Shown in pieces: positions 27,103-35,004 of a stretch of 64,000 nt of DNA. The notes under the pieces were generated by a model, which saw only the letters and a list, made by a program, of their open reading frames with translations, did no database searches and had not been told where the DNA came from. Every line of letters begins with the position of its first letter. The stretch's first letter is position 1. The DNA lies in NCBI RefSeq assembly GCF_030503435.1, contig NZ_JAUKPO010000023.1, positions 49,972 to 113,971 on the forward strand. Reading direction: 5' to 3'. This stretch comes from Rhodocytophaga aerolata. Lineage in GTDB: Bacteria > Bacteroidota > Bacteroidia > Cytophagales > 172606-1. The translations under genes were made by a program, and so were the position numbers.

Positions 27103-27106
27103 AGAT

Positions 27107-28153
27107 TTATGGATTAGAGGCAGGTTTTTCCAGAGTAATGATTATATGCTGATCCTGATGAGTGATTTGGATGTTGTAGGCGAGAGAAAGGGTGTGAAAT
27201 AAAACCTGTTGGCTTCTGACATCGAGGCTGCCGCTCATTTTCTGCTGTAGAATGGAAGGCTGCTGAGGATAGTCTATTGAATAGCCATATTTATACTCCA
27301 GCAGTTGAAGAATTTCTTCCAGCGAGGTGTTCTCTAACTGGAGTGTGCCATTGAGCCAGCCTGTATATAGTTTTGGATTCACCTGGTTTTTAATGAGTCT
27401 GGAGTCCGCTATATGGATAATTTCTCCTGGTTTTAACAGGATTGCCTGCCCTTTTTGATTTACTCGTACACTCCCCTTCTCCAAAACTACATTTTGCCTG
27501 GCCGGTGCATTTATCACATTAAAGCGGGTGCCTAACACTTCCACGTCCATGGATTGCATGTGTACCACAAAGGCTTTGCGCCTGCCTTCTTTTGTTGTCT
27601 GATGGCTTACTTCCAGAAAAGCTTCTCCTTCTATCCATACTTCCCGGGTATCAGACTCTGACAGCAACGGGGAATAGCGGCAAAAGCTATTTTTATTGAG
27701 TGTAATAAGCGTTCCATCTGGCAAGGTGAGCCGGCGGACGGTGCCTTCGGATTGGTAAGTAAACCATGATGCTTTTTCCTGATGCTTATTCAAGGTTTTA
27801 TATACATAAAAGCTGACACCTGCCATCAACACTAAGATTGCTGCCCAACGGGCGAGCGTGCCATACAGACTGCGTATTTTGGCTGATTTAGGTGCTTGTG
27901 GGGCAGCAATTTTTTCCTGAATTCCTTGTAACACGTCCAGTTCATCCTGCCGGGTACTTTCAGGCTCTTGTTGTAAGTGCAGAAAGTTGTAAAGCTGACG
28001 TGCCTGTTGTAATATTTCTGCTTTTTGAGGATATTGTACTAACCAGGATTGCCAGAATTGGGCAGATGCTTCCTCGTTATATTTCATCCAATGCAGAAAA
28101 TCTTCATCTTCTAATAGATCTTTTACCCGATACTGTGTATAGTCTTTTCTCAT
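27107..28153 (-). CDS. FecR-family anti-sigma factor
   Basis: The 348-residue inner-membrane regulator has a cytoplasmic N-terminal part (about 1-85) that would hold the sigma factor. A single membrane segment follows (RWAAILVLMAGVSFYVYKTL), then a periplasmic FecR domain (YQSEGTVRRLTLPDGTLITL, NSFCRYSPLLSESDTREVWI, EGEAFLEVSH, TRFNVINA, LEKGSVRVNQKGQ) and a C-terminal STN-like stretch (LEEILQLLEYKYGYSIDY). It relays the ligand-loaded state of the SusC protein to the ECF sigma factor encoded upstream. The gap to the SusC start is 4 bases, so they are cotranscribed. Confidence 0.94.
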   Translation of the reverse strand: MRKDYTQYRVKDLLEDEDFLHWMKYNEEASAQFWQSWLVQYPQKAEILQQARQLYNFLHLQQEPESTRQDELDVLQGIQEKIAAPQAPKSAKIRSLYGTLARWAAILVLMAGVSFYVYKTLNKHQEKASWFTYQSEGTVRRLTLPDGTLITLNKNSFCRYSPLLSESDTREVWIEGEAFLEVSHQTTKEGRRKAFVVHMQSMDVEVLGTRFNVINAPARQNVVLEKGSVRVNQKGQAILLKPGEIIHIADSRLIKNQVNPKLYTGWLNGTLQLENTSLEEILQLLEYKYGYSIDYPQQPSILQQKMSGSLDVRSQQVLFHTLSLAYNIQITHQDQHIIITLEKPASNP

Positions 28154-28336
28154 GAAAAAGAAGCATTGTATTGCCTCACATATAAAAGACTATCGTGTTT
28201 GCCCAATCACCCCACAGGTAGAAATTTTTTTGCAAATTTTTGCAGCTAAACAAAACATCAGGTAGAACATGATCTTGTTTACTGTTTTTAGCAGAATGGA
28301 CCACAAAATGATTGAGGGGAGTGTATGGAGTAGCGC

Positions 28337-28960
28337 TTAATTGAAGAGAGATAGTAAGGAGAACAAACCAAAAAGTTGTGGCCAAGCATGGGAGCTGTGC
28401 GGCATGTTTTGCTTTAAAGTATCCAGGGATCGGGCTACTAATTTATAGGCTGCCTTCACAGTAATATCCATAATGGCGGCAACTTCATCATATTCTAATC
28501 CTTTTATGTATCGTAAATAGATAATCTCCCGCTGCCTGGAAGTGAGTTTATTCATAGCCACTCTGAACTGCCGGTAAGATTCAGCTTGGTCTTCAGTGGC
28601 TATTAAATGATGTTCCTGTGGATAGCTTATTTCAAAATCATACCTTTCTTCATCAAGCTCGTAGAAATTAGATCTGGTAAGGGCAGAAAGTTTAGTTAGA
28701 ATTGTATTGCGTAAACTTTTGAGCAAATAATAGCGAATCTGCTCAACTTTAAGCAGTTGAAGGCGGTTATTCCATAATTTTACAAACAAATCCTGAATAC
28801 ATTCCTTTATTAAGGATTTATCAGGGTGAAAATGCATGCCGTACCGGAACAAATCTTTAAAACACGCATGATAAATAGCTGTGAATGCCTTCTGATCCCC
28901 TTTCGTAAAGGATACCCAATTTTCCTGCAACGTAAGATCAGTGGAAGCTATCTGTTTCAA
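28337..28960 (-). CDS. ECF-type RNA polymerase sigma factor
   Basis: The 207-residue sigma-70 family ECF factor has region 2 (FTAIYHACFKDLFRYGMHF, IKECIQDLFVKLWNN) and region 4 with a helix-turn-helix (LTSRQREIIYLRYIKGLEYD, EVAAIMDITVKAAYKLVARS). There is no additional C-terminal domain. It sits 183 bases before the FecR gene in the same direction and is the expected partner of that anti-sigma factor. The target is most likely the SusC/SusD/sulfatase operon. A spurious frame at 28176-28385 overlaps its 3' end and is not a gene. Confidence 0.94.
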   Translation of the reverse strand: MKQIASTDLTLQENWVSFTKGDQKAFTAIYHACFKDLFRYGMHFHPDKSLIKECIQDLFVKLWNNRLQLLKVEQIRYYLLKSLRNTILTKLSALTRSNFYELDEERYDFEISYPQEHHLIATEDQAESYRQFRVAMNKLTSRQREIIYLRYIKGLEYDEVAAIMDITVKAAYKLVARSLDTLKQNMPHSSHAWPQLFGLFSLLSLFN

Positions 28961-29550
28961 TGGAAAGATGAATGCTTAATAGCGAGAAATACTAATAAAA
29001 GTTAAAAAAATTATTAGTATAATCAAATAAATAAAAAAATATATGCATTATAATGACACCATTCAATATCCGGTAGATAAGATTGAAGCTGAATACTGTA
29101 TATATTAGTTGATAGATTACTTTTCAAAAGGATATCAAAAATGATTCGATAACACGTGGATAAAAGGAATCAAGCAGGGAAACGCAAAAGAGTAAGGTGG
29201 CAAGGGAAAGCTTGTAATGGAGCATTAGCTGTTTTTTTCTTTATTATCTGAAAGTATAGTCTAATGATGATGTCAGGCAAGCTCAAATGCGATTATGATA
29301 AATTTAGGAGTGTGGCACTCTAATGAGTCTCCAAAAACAGAGGGGCAAGGTCATTACTGCGTAATCCCATTAGATAATAACAGCTTCTGTGTTACCGACT
29401 GTTAAAGGAACTTCCCCCTTTCAGGTAACTACTTAATAAGGTAACTGAGCTGCTCTCAAAAATTAAGACAGTTTAATAGTCAAACCAAAAAGAAGTTAAT
29501 TGCTATCCTTTGGTGCTGAATCCGACATTTAGTTATACTTCCTTCGCTGT
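28961..29550. other. Intergenic region upstream of the PUL
   Basis: About 590 bases without a supported gene. The 80 bases next to the sigma factor gene are very AT-rich and probably contain its promoter. The rest shows no clear repeats, RNA or homology to anything recognised. Confidence 0.5.
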
Positions 29551-29576
29551 TATATCCATGATATATCATGGATATA
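29551..29576. repeat. 26-bp perfect palindrome at the 3' end of the DHFR-like gene
   Basis: TATATCCATGATA followed by its exact reverse complement, centred at 29563/29564. It overlaps the last codons and the stop codon (29566-29568) of the reductase gene. An uninterrupted AT-rich palindrome with no loop is unlike a normal terminator and could be a protein-binding dyad, a recombination site or a cruciform. Confidence 0.7.
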
Positions 29577-30108
29577 TAATAGTGTAAGAAATTATTTGAA
29601 GGCCATTCTCATAGGTTTGACATTGGGTTAATTGAAGTTGATACGTTGTCGTTAAGTTTTCAAATAATTTTATCCCATTGCCCATAATGATGGGATTGAG
29701 CTTTATCTTTAAGGCATCGATCTGTTTGTTTTCCAGAAGCCACCCTGCAAATTTTCCCCCGCCACATAAATAAATATCTGTGGGTGATTCTTTTTTTATT
29801 AGCCGGATTTGCTCAATATCCATTTTTTTAACTTCTACTTGTTGACTTTGATTTTGCAGTTCTAATCGGTTAGAAAAGATATAGTGTTTCATATGAGGAT
29901 AAGCTGGCGAGGGTTGTCCGGCCTGTGCACCAAATTTGTATCCAAATTCATAGGTGCTTCTTCCCATGATCACGGTTTGATAAGATTTTAAATCTTCCAG
30001 ATACTTTTCTACCCCTTGCCCATCATATATAAATCCACTCACATCCTCATTTATTCCTGCAATAAACCCATCAATGGAGCTTGCCACATAGTACACTATT
30101 TTTGTCAT
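29566..30108 (-). CDS. Dihydrofolate-reductase-family protein (RibD C-terminal type)
   Basis: The 180-residue protein has the DHFR/RibD-C fold: MTKIVYYVASSIDGFIAG at the N-terminus, TVIMGRSTYEFGYKFG (NADPH-binding region), PTDIYLCGGGKFAGWLLENK with the glycine-rich CGGG motif, and the C-terminal LKLNPIIMGNGIKLFEN. Family members are small NADPH-dependent reductases whose substrates are mostly unknown; it is not the housekeeping folA. It is monocistronic, its 3' end lying in a long palindrome. Confidence 0.9.
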   Translation of the reverse strand: MTKIVYYVASSIDGFIAGINEDVSGFIYDGQGVEKYLEDLKSYQTVIMGRSTYEFGYKFGAQAGQPSPAYPHMKHYIFSNRLELQNQSQQVEVKKMDIEQIRLIKKESPTDIYLCGGGKFAGWLLENKQIDALKIKLNPIIMGNGIKLFENLTTTYQLQLTQCQTYENGLQIISYTIIYP

Positions 30109-30288
30109 TTCCTTAATTTTTTATTGTTAGAAGAAGTTTTGCTTACCCTTGGGCTGGCATTTTAAGAATATAGCTCACCATGTCCTCTTATCCACCCTTG
30201 CCTGTCATTTGGCTCTCATACGCACTTGGTTTTCTGCTTCCTTTTTCTTGACAGACCTGTTTGCTTGTCGACAGAAAAGGCATATTTG

Positions 30289-30702
30289 TTATTTACTTGC
30301 CTTCATAGCTTTCAGTACTTTCAGATTTTTGTCTGCTGAAAACTTTTGGTATTCTGATGTTTCACAGCCATACACAGCTACTTTTCCCGCTTGATCACAG
30401 TGTATTCCCCATCCATATCGCTTGGTTAAAGGGGAGGCACGAAAACAGGGTTGCCCTTTTGAAAAAAATTGTTCTTTTGCCGCCGCAAGTTCAACTTCTG
30501 TTAAATCATTTCTTTCAGCAAAAACTTGAAAAAACACTTCATCAGAAGTAAACCTATAAGGATTTTTGCTCACTAATTCGAATTGAATAGCAGCAACCGT
30601 TTTAGCTTCTGCTTTTACTGGTGGTTTTTCACCCCCTAGTGCCGGGCAGTCATCGGCAATTTGTATAAACGTGTTTTGGTAATTGGTCGTGTGAATCTTC
30701 AT
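30289..30702 (-). CDS. DUF6157 family protein
   Basis: About 137 residues from the family-typical start MKIHTTNYQNTFIQIADDCP; the frame is open 14 residues upstream to 30744. Other conserved stretches are AEAKTVAAIQFELVSKNPYR, FTSDEVFFQVFAERN, FFSKGQPCFRASPLTKRYGW, GIHCDQAGKVAVYG and the C-terminal KVLKAMKASK. It is a soluble protein of unknown function common in soil Bacteroidota and Firmicutes, often next to DHFR-like or DinB-like genes. It is in the same direction as the DHFR-like gene, 180 bases upstream. Confidence 0.88.
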   Translation of the reverse strand: MKIHTTNYQNTFIQIADDCPALGGEKPPVKAEAKTVAAIQFELVSKNPYRFTSDEVFFQVFAERNDLTEVELAAAKEQFFSKGQPCFRASPLTKRYGWGIHCDQAGKVAVYGCETSEYQKFSADKNLKVLKAMKASK

Positions 30703-30949
30703 ATGATAAGATTTTAGGTGCAAATTGACATAGGAGTATGACAAGCCTATGTCAGCATGTTATTTAATTGCAGGTAAGATAAGAAGAAATATAAAATTTG
30801 CTGTCTCTAGTGCGGCATTGGTCATTGTCTGACTAGAAAATGATACTGTTGTATTATTTTAAGAGTTTTATCAGTTACCCGAAAGGGGTATATAATGTTA
30901 CAATCTCTTTGAAAATAGTTTCCAAATCGCTGATTACTTGTCCAAGCAC

Positions 30950-31004
30950 GTTTCATAGATTGTAACTAAGCTATGAAACATGCTAGAACTGAACTGTACA
31001 GTTC
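30950..31004. terminator. Hairpin plus adjacent 14-bp palindrome
   Basis: GTTTCATAG (30950-30958) and CTATGAAAC (30971-30979) form a 9-bp stem with a 12-base loop. Eleven bases on, GAACTGTACAGTTC (30991-31004) is a perfect palindrome. They lie between the 3' end of the minus-strand membrane ORF at 31022 and the start of DUF6157, so a terminator plus operator is possible. There is no T run, so factor-independent termination is doubtful. Confidence 0.4.
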
Positions 31005-31021
31005 CTCGTACATTGTTCTTT

Positions 31022-31363
31022 TCAAGCATAGCTGCTTACCTGTGTAGAGGACAAAGTTTCAGAGAACTGCTTTCTGTTACCAAATATACTATAACTACAG
31101 CAGAACACCCATAGATGAAAAAGTACTGCACTGCCTAAGGATATGGGCAAAAATGGCCCTCCAAAAGCTAACAACAATGAGCCTAAGAGACTGAGTCCGG
31201 CTATCAAGAAGCCATTAACAGCTATGCAAAAACTAACCTCCTTATTTAAGAACATATATAAAGTTTGGGCTATTGAGTTTACATAATATAGAGAGTTTGG
31301 CATACTGGAAAAGATTCCCAGATCCGGCACAGAAGTGGGAGAGGAGGCAAATGGATGGCTCAC
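31022..31363 (-). CDS. Hypothetical small membrane protein
   Basis: The 113-residue frame has two or three hydrophobic stretches (VSFCIAVNGFLIAGLSLLGS, LLAFGGPFLPISLGSAVLF, HLWVFCCSYSIF) and a polar N-terminus. Not recognised. Support is an open frame with membrane-protein composition in an otherwise unassigned stretch, diverging from the ferredoxin-cyclase locus. It could be spurious. Confidence 0.35.
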   Translation of the reverse strand: MSHPFASSPTSVPDLGIFSSMPNSLYYVNSIAQTLYMFLNKEVSFCIAVNGFLIAGLSLLGSLLLAFGGPFLPISLGSAVLFHLWVFCCSYSIFGNRKQFSETLSSTQVSSYA

Positions 31364-31440
31364 TTCAGCGGGGCTGTTGTTTGTTTCATGTACAATATTA
31401 CCAGGGACGATAAGTTACCCGTATTGCAGGTTGGATTCTT

Positions 31441-31671
31441 ATGTTAAAACAAACCCGTACAATAGGCAAAAAAGAAAACTATTTAGTAAAGTTTGCAGGA
31501 GAGGGCTTGATTATGGTCGCTGAAAGACAATCTTTATTGGAAGCAACTCTTGTTGCAGGCATACCCATGTTGCATGCCTGTGGTGGACAAGCTAAGTGTT
31601 CTACCTGCCGGGTGCTGGTGTTAAAAGGTTATCACTCATTATCAATACCAACTGAAAAAGAAAAAATGTAA
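31441..31671 (+). CDS. Ferredoxin [2Fe-2S] domain, 5' part of a broken ferredoxin-cyclase gene
   Basis: The 76 residues contain most of a [2Fe-2S] ferredoxin domain: SLLEATLVAGIPMLHACGGQ, with Cys47, Cys53 and Cys56 spaced C-x5-C-x2-C as in adrenodoxin-type clusters. The frame ends at TAA 31669-31671 in an A-rich run, before the fourth cysteine. The same frame reopens at once and encodes LACQT (the missing ligand) followed by a nucleotide cyclase domain. On its own this peptide cannot complete the cluster. Proteins with this ferredoxin-cyclase fusion are common in Bacteroidota at about 320-350 residues; the locus would give 323 residues if the stop were sense. Confidence 0.7.
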   Translation: MLKQTRTIGKKENYLVKFAGEGLIMVAERQSLLEATLVAGIPMLHACGGQAKCSTCRVLVLKGYHSLSIPTEKEKM

Positions 31672-31680
31672 AAAAAGAAC

Positions 31681-32412
31681 ATGCGGTTTCCTCCCAATGT
31701 ACGCCTGGCTTGCCAGACACAAGTTGAGCGTGAAGGTGTAGACTTATCCCGCATCATCCGGGATGAAAGTGATATCAATTTGTATGTAGGCATAGATGCC
31801 GGGGAAGCTACCCAGCAATTGGGGGAAGAAAAGGAGTTGGTGATGTTTTTTCTAGACATTCGCAACTTTACAACCTTTGTAGAGTCGCATCCGCCTTTTG
31901 ATGTGATTCATATCATCCGGAAGCTTTTTACCACTTTTCAAAAAAGTATTGAATTGCATGGAGGAAAAATCATAGAAACAGCAGGAGATGGATTTTATGC
32001 CGTATTTGGGTTTGAGAGGGAATTAAACGTAGCAGTCACCTCAGCTGTGAAAGCAGGTTTTGATATATTGTCAGATTTAGAAAAGATGAATGAGAGCTAT
32101 TTTAGCAAGTATTTTGAGCATTATATTCAAATTGGCATAGGTGTACATGCAGGACCTGCTGTAGGAGGAAATATTCGCCTAGGCAGCGAAAATCATATGG
32201 TGGTCATGGGCCACGCGGTAAATGTTGCTTCCCGGCTGCAAAATGCGACCAAAGAACTCAACAATAATTTCATCATCTCCGCTTGCGTGTTTCATCTGTT
32301 GCAGACCACACTAGCCGAATATCCGACTACTTCTATCCAACTGAAAGGGATCAGCAAACCCATGCAGGTGTACCTGCTGGGTAAACCCTATTGGGCTCAT
32401 GATAAAAGGTAA
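31681..32412 (+). CDS. Class III adenylate/guanylate cyclase, 3' part of the broken ferredoxin-cyclase gene
   Basis: 243 residues in the same frame as the upstream ferredoxin ORF, separated by one TAA and three codons. It begins with the end of the ferredoxin domain (RFPPNVRLACQTQV, Cys11 the fourth ligand). A complete class III cyclase domain follows: FLDIRNFTTFVESHPP with the first metal Asp, IIETAGDGFYAVFGFE with the second, GVHAGPAVGGNIRLG, and VMGHAVNVASRLQNATKEL. The catalytic domain looks intact and would make cAMP or cGMP under redox control in the unbroken protein. The ATG used here is internal and has no visible ribosome-binding site, so expression is uncertain. Confidence 0.8.
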   Translation: MRFPPNVRLACQTQVEREGVDLSRIIRDESDINLYVGIDAGEATQQLGEEKELVMFFLDIRNFTTFVESHPPFDVIHIIRKLFTTFQKSIELHGGKIIETAGDGFYAVFGFERELNVAVTSAVKAGFDILSDLEKMNESYFSKYFEHYIQIGIGVHAGPAVGGNIRLGSENHMVVMGHAVNVASRLQNATKELNNNFIISACVFHLLQTTLAEYPTTSIQLKGISKPMQVYLLGKPYWAHDKR

Positions 32413-32481
32413 TCTTAGCATGAAAAGTAAGAGGCATACGTATTCCTTTTGACTTGCAACCTGATACGTATCTTTGTGAGA

Positions 32482-33480
32482 TTACTTTGAAGCCATAAAA
32501 GCTGCTACTTCTGCCAGGCGATTGGCAAAGCCCCATTCATTATCATACCAGGCAGCAACAGACAGGATACCTCCCTGCTTTTGGGTAAGGGGCAAATCAA
32601 TGATAGACGAATGGGAGTCGCCCACAATCCTGGCAGATGACCAGGCTTCCTCCAGCACATCCATCACGCCTTTGAGTGGGGCTTCTGAAGCAGCATTGCG
32701 GAAAGCATGGTTTACTTCTTCCACGGTGCAGGGTTTTTCAGTCACCAGGTTCAGTTCGGCAATACTGCCTGTGCGGGTAGGAACCCGGTAAGCCTTGCCG
32801 GAGATTTGCAGATCTTTCCAGATAAAGCCTAATGCCCTGGCAGCTCCGGAAGAAGAGGGGATAATGTTTTCAGCTGCTGCCCATGAGTCACGCCTGTCCT
32901 TCATCGGCTGGTCAGTGAGCGACTGGCTGTTGGTATAAGAATGTACCGTAGAGAATAGGCCATATTGAATACCAAAATTTTTATGTACTACTTTTACCAC
33001 CGGTGCCAGACCATTGGTTGTACAACTGCCGGTGCTCACAATCTGGTGTGTAGCAGGGTCGAAATTTTCCAGATTAATTCCTTTCAGCAGTACAGCATCA
33101 CAATCTTCCAGGGATTTGGGCGGCGCACTCATCAGTACCAGTTTTGCTCCCCTTTCCAAATGTAAATTTGCGCCTGTACGGGTGGTAGATCTTCCGCTGC
33201 AATCAATGACCAGTTCTACTCCCAGGTTTGCCCAGTCAGGTATTTCCTGAGCTGAATTGTAATAAGAAATGGCTCTTTCTCCAATTATAATAGATCCCGG
33301 TGTTCCTTTTACATGATTCTTCCAACGGCCATATACCGTATCTACTTCAAAAAGAGCAGCCAACGTAGATTCATCTTTTACATCAGCGATAGCTTCTGGA
33401 ATGAATAATTGATTTTGTAGTGCTACCTTCAGACATTGGCGGCCAATGCGGCCAAACCCATAAATGGCAATTTTTTTCAT
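32482..33480 (-). CDS. Glyceraldehyde-3-phosphate dehydrogenase (type I family)
   Basis: The 332-residue GAPDH has an N-terminal NAD-binding domain (MKKIAIYGFGRIGRQCLKVA). The catalytic cysteine is in STGSCTTNGLAPVVKVVH, where the usual N-C of the SCTTNC motif is N-G. Substrate-binding stretches are TVHSYTNSQSLTDQP, RAAA-like SSSGAARALG, YRVPTRTGSIAELNLV and AAWYDNEWGFANRL. It oxidises glyceraldehyde 3-phosphate, or a related aldehyde such as erythrose 4-phosphate, with NAD(P). It is not in a glycolytic operon here and is somewhat divergent, so it may be a secondary isozyme. It converges with the cyclase locus and is transcribed alone. Confidence 0.9.
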   Translation of the reverse strand: MKKIAIYGFGRIGRQCLKVALQNQLFIPEAIADVKDESTLAALFEVDTVYGRWKNHVKGTPGSIIIGERAISYYNSAQEIPDWANLGVELVIDCSGRSTTRTGANLHLERGAKLVLMSAPPKSLEDCDAVLLKGINLENFDPATHQIVSTGSCTTNGLAPVVKVVHKNFGIQYGLFSTVHSYTNSQSLTDQPMKDRRDSWAAAENIIPSSSGAARALGFIWKDLQISGKAYRVPTRTGSIAELNLVTEKPCTVEEVNHAFRNAASEAPLKGVMDVLEEAWSSARIVGDSHSSIIDLPLTQKQGGILSVAAWYDNEWGFANRLAEVAAFMASK

Positions 33481-33617
33481 CGTATGTGGTAAGTTTAGTT
33501 GCTATTTTAGATATAACATAGACAATTTAGCTTTTCCACCCAGGGAGCAGGAGTCATACACTGGGTGAAGGATGATTTTCCGGCAGTAGGTTTGGATTTA
33601 GTAGTGTGTGTAGCAAG

Positions 33618-34067
33618 CTAAGGCCTGGCACCAGGCGAACCTAAAATTACGTCACCGGTTTCATTAGAAAATTCAATAAACAATCCCATATCGTTAGGTG
33701 TATCTGGTGGCCGGGTGGCATCTGAGCCAGGAATTCCCACGGTACGGATCAGTTTTGCAAACCCACTGGGAGATGCAATGGTGAGCGCACGATTTACCTG
33801 TTTACCGGAAGCCGCCACCACATGAGGCGTATTGGGGAAGATAAAGAGATGTTGGCCTGGGATGAGAATAATTTTCTCTTTATTGGTAAAGACGGTGAAT
33901 TCCCCTTCCAGAACATAGATCTGTTCAGAATATTTTGAATGCAGATGTAGTGGAGTTTCTATATTGGCCGGAAATTGGCCTTCTATCAGATCATAAGTCG
34001 AATTTGTTTGATGCTCATCTGCCAGAATACGGAGGTAAGCGCCAAATAACCAAAATGTTTGAGACAT
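33618..34067 (-). CDS. Cupin-domain protein
   Basis: The 149-residue single-domain cupin has motif 1 TPLHLHSKYSEQIYVLEGEF (two His and a Glu as metal ligands) and motif 2 GQHLFIFPNTPHVV. Similar proteins act as sugar-isomerase-like or dioxygenase-like cupins, or bind small ligands; no substrate can be assigned. Upstream is a long AT-rich spacer. It is transcribed in the same direction as the GAPDH gene, 137 bases before it. Confidence 0.87.
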   Translation of the reverse strand: MSQTFWLFGAYLRILADEHQTNSTYDLIEGQFPANIETPLHLHSKYSEQIYVLEGEFTVFTNKEKIILIPGQHLFIFPNTPHVVAASGKQVNRALTIASPSGFAKLIRTVGIPGSDATRPPDTPNDMGLFIEFSNETGDVILGSPGARP

Positions 34068-35004
34068 ATGCTTTTTTTATATGTGGAGTAATACAACAAT
34101 GCGGGCTGTTCCAGCAAGAACAGAAAAAAATACAATTGAAAATGCTATTATTTATTTTTGAATAAACGTATTAAAAAAAGTGCCAGTCCATAAGAAAACG
34201 TGTATAAGCAGAGTAAGATGCTTTTAATAGCTTCAAAACTAATGTTTTGTGAAACAGTAGTTATTTTTTATGTTCCATTTTTATTTTGCCTTAACTCCAG
34301 TACAGTAGAGTTGTTTGGAGGTTACTCCACACACATGGATTTTTACAAGAGCATAATTATGAACAGTTGCTCTTGAAAATAAGGTAAATGTATTATGGAA
34401 AAAGCGGCGTAGATTTCTATCATTTCTATGCTATACACGCAGAAGCAAAAGTGATAGTAAAATATGATCACAAGGCTATTGTGCAGCTAGTGCTTTGTAG
34501 TCCGTATTATTTCCTGATTGCTCTTGTATTGCTATTCCAATAATCGTGAACCATGGCTGCAGTGCATACCTATGCGGCAGGTTATTGATAAGTAGCCCGC
34601 CGGAATCAGAAATAAGTTCTATATTTGCCAGTATGCCGCAAGGGCAGGAAGGTAGCAGGGCTGAATGTGCGTAATTTTTCCTGCATCTCTTTCGTAAGAA
34701 TACGTATTAAAACTCCATTGTGTTGGAGGCTCCACGTAACATTCTCCATTGTATTGGAGTAACGAGTTATGAGGAGTGATAGCTTTCGTGAATGGATGTA
34801 CAATACATCTGCTAAAACGCTACCAATCTATAACCGGATGCTATATAGATTATCAATAATCAACAGTAAAATCAAGGCACTAACGAAGCTGAGAGGGTAA
34901 TAGGCAGATCATTTTACTCTTTTGAGTTTTCTGGCTCCAATTAACTTCCGGCAGGTTTCTTCATTTTTGACCTTTTGGTCCTCTGATTGCTAAACTATCT
35001 TGTT
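34068..35004. other. Long intergenic region with paired hairpins
   Basis: About 940 bases between divergent genes. Two near-identical hairpins, CTCCATTGTGTTGGAG (34712-34727) and CTCCATTGTATTGGAG (34744-34759), sit 32 bp apart; both share the arms CTCCA/TGGAG. A 65-residue minus-strand frame over them (34606-34803) is not convincing. The right end must hold the promoter of the histidine kinase; GACCTTTTGGTC at 34970-34981 is a small palindrome close to it. Confidence 0.45.

Noticed and set aside
28176..28385. 69-codon minus-strand frame between the sigma factor and FecR genes
   Set aside because: It overlaps the 3' end of the sigma gene in another frame and has no recognisable features; treated as a shadow plus leader DNA.
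31335..31523. 62-codon plus-strand frame overlapping the ferredoxin start
   Set aside because: Out of frame with the ferredoxin domain, which has clear motifs; no support of its own.
34711..34759. Start of a CRISPR-like array from two similar 16-bp units
   Set aside because: Only two units, each a self-complementary hairpin, no regular series and no cas genes in the window.
34606..34803. 65-codon minus-strand frame
   Set aside because: It is built on the paired CTCCA/TGGAG hairpins and lacks protein-like pattern.
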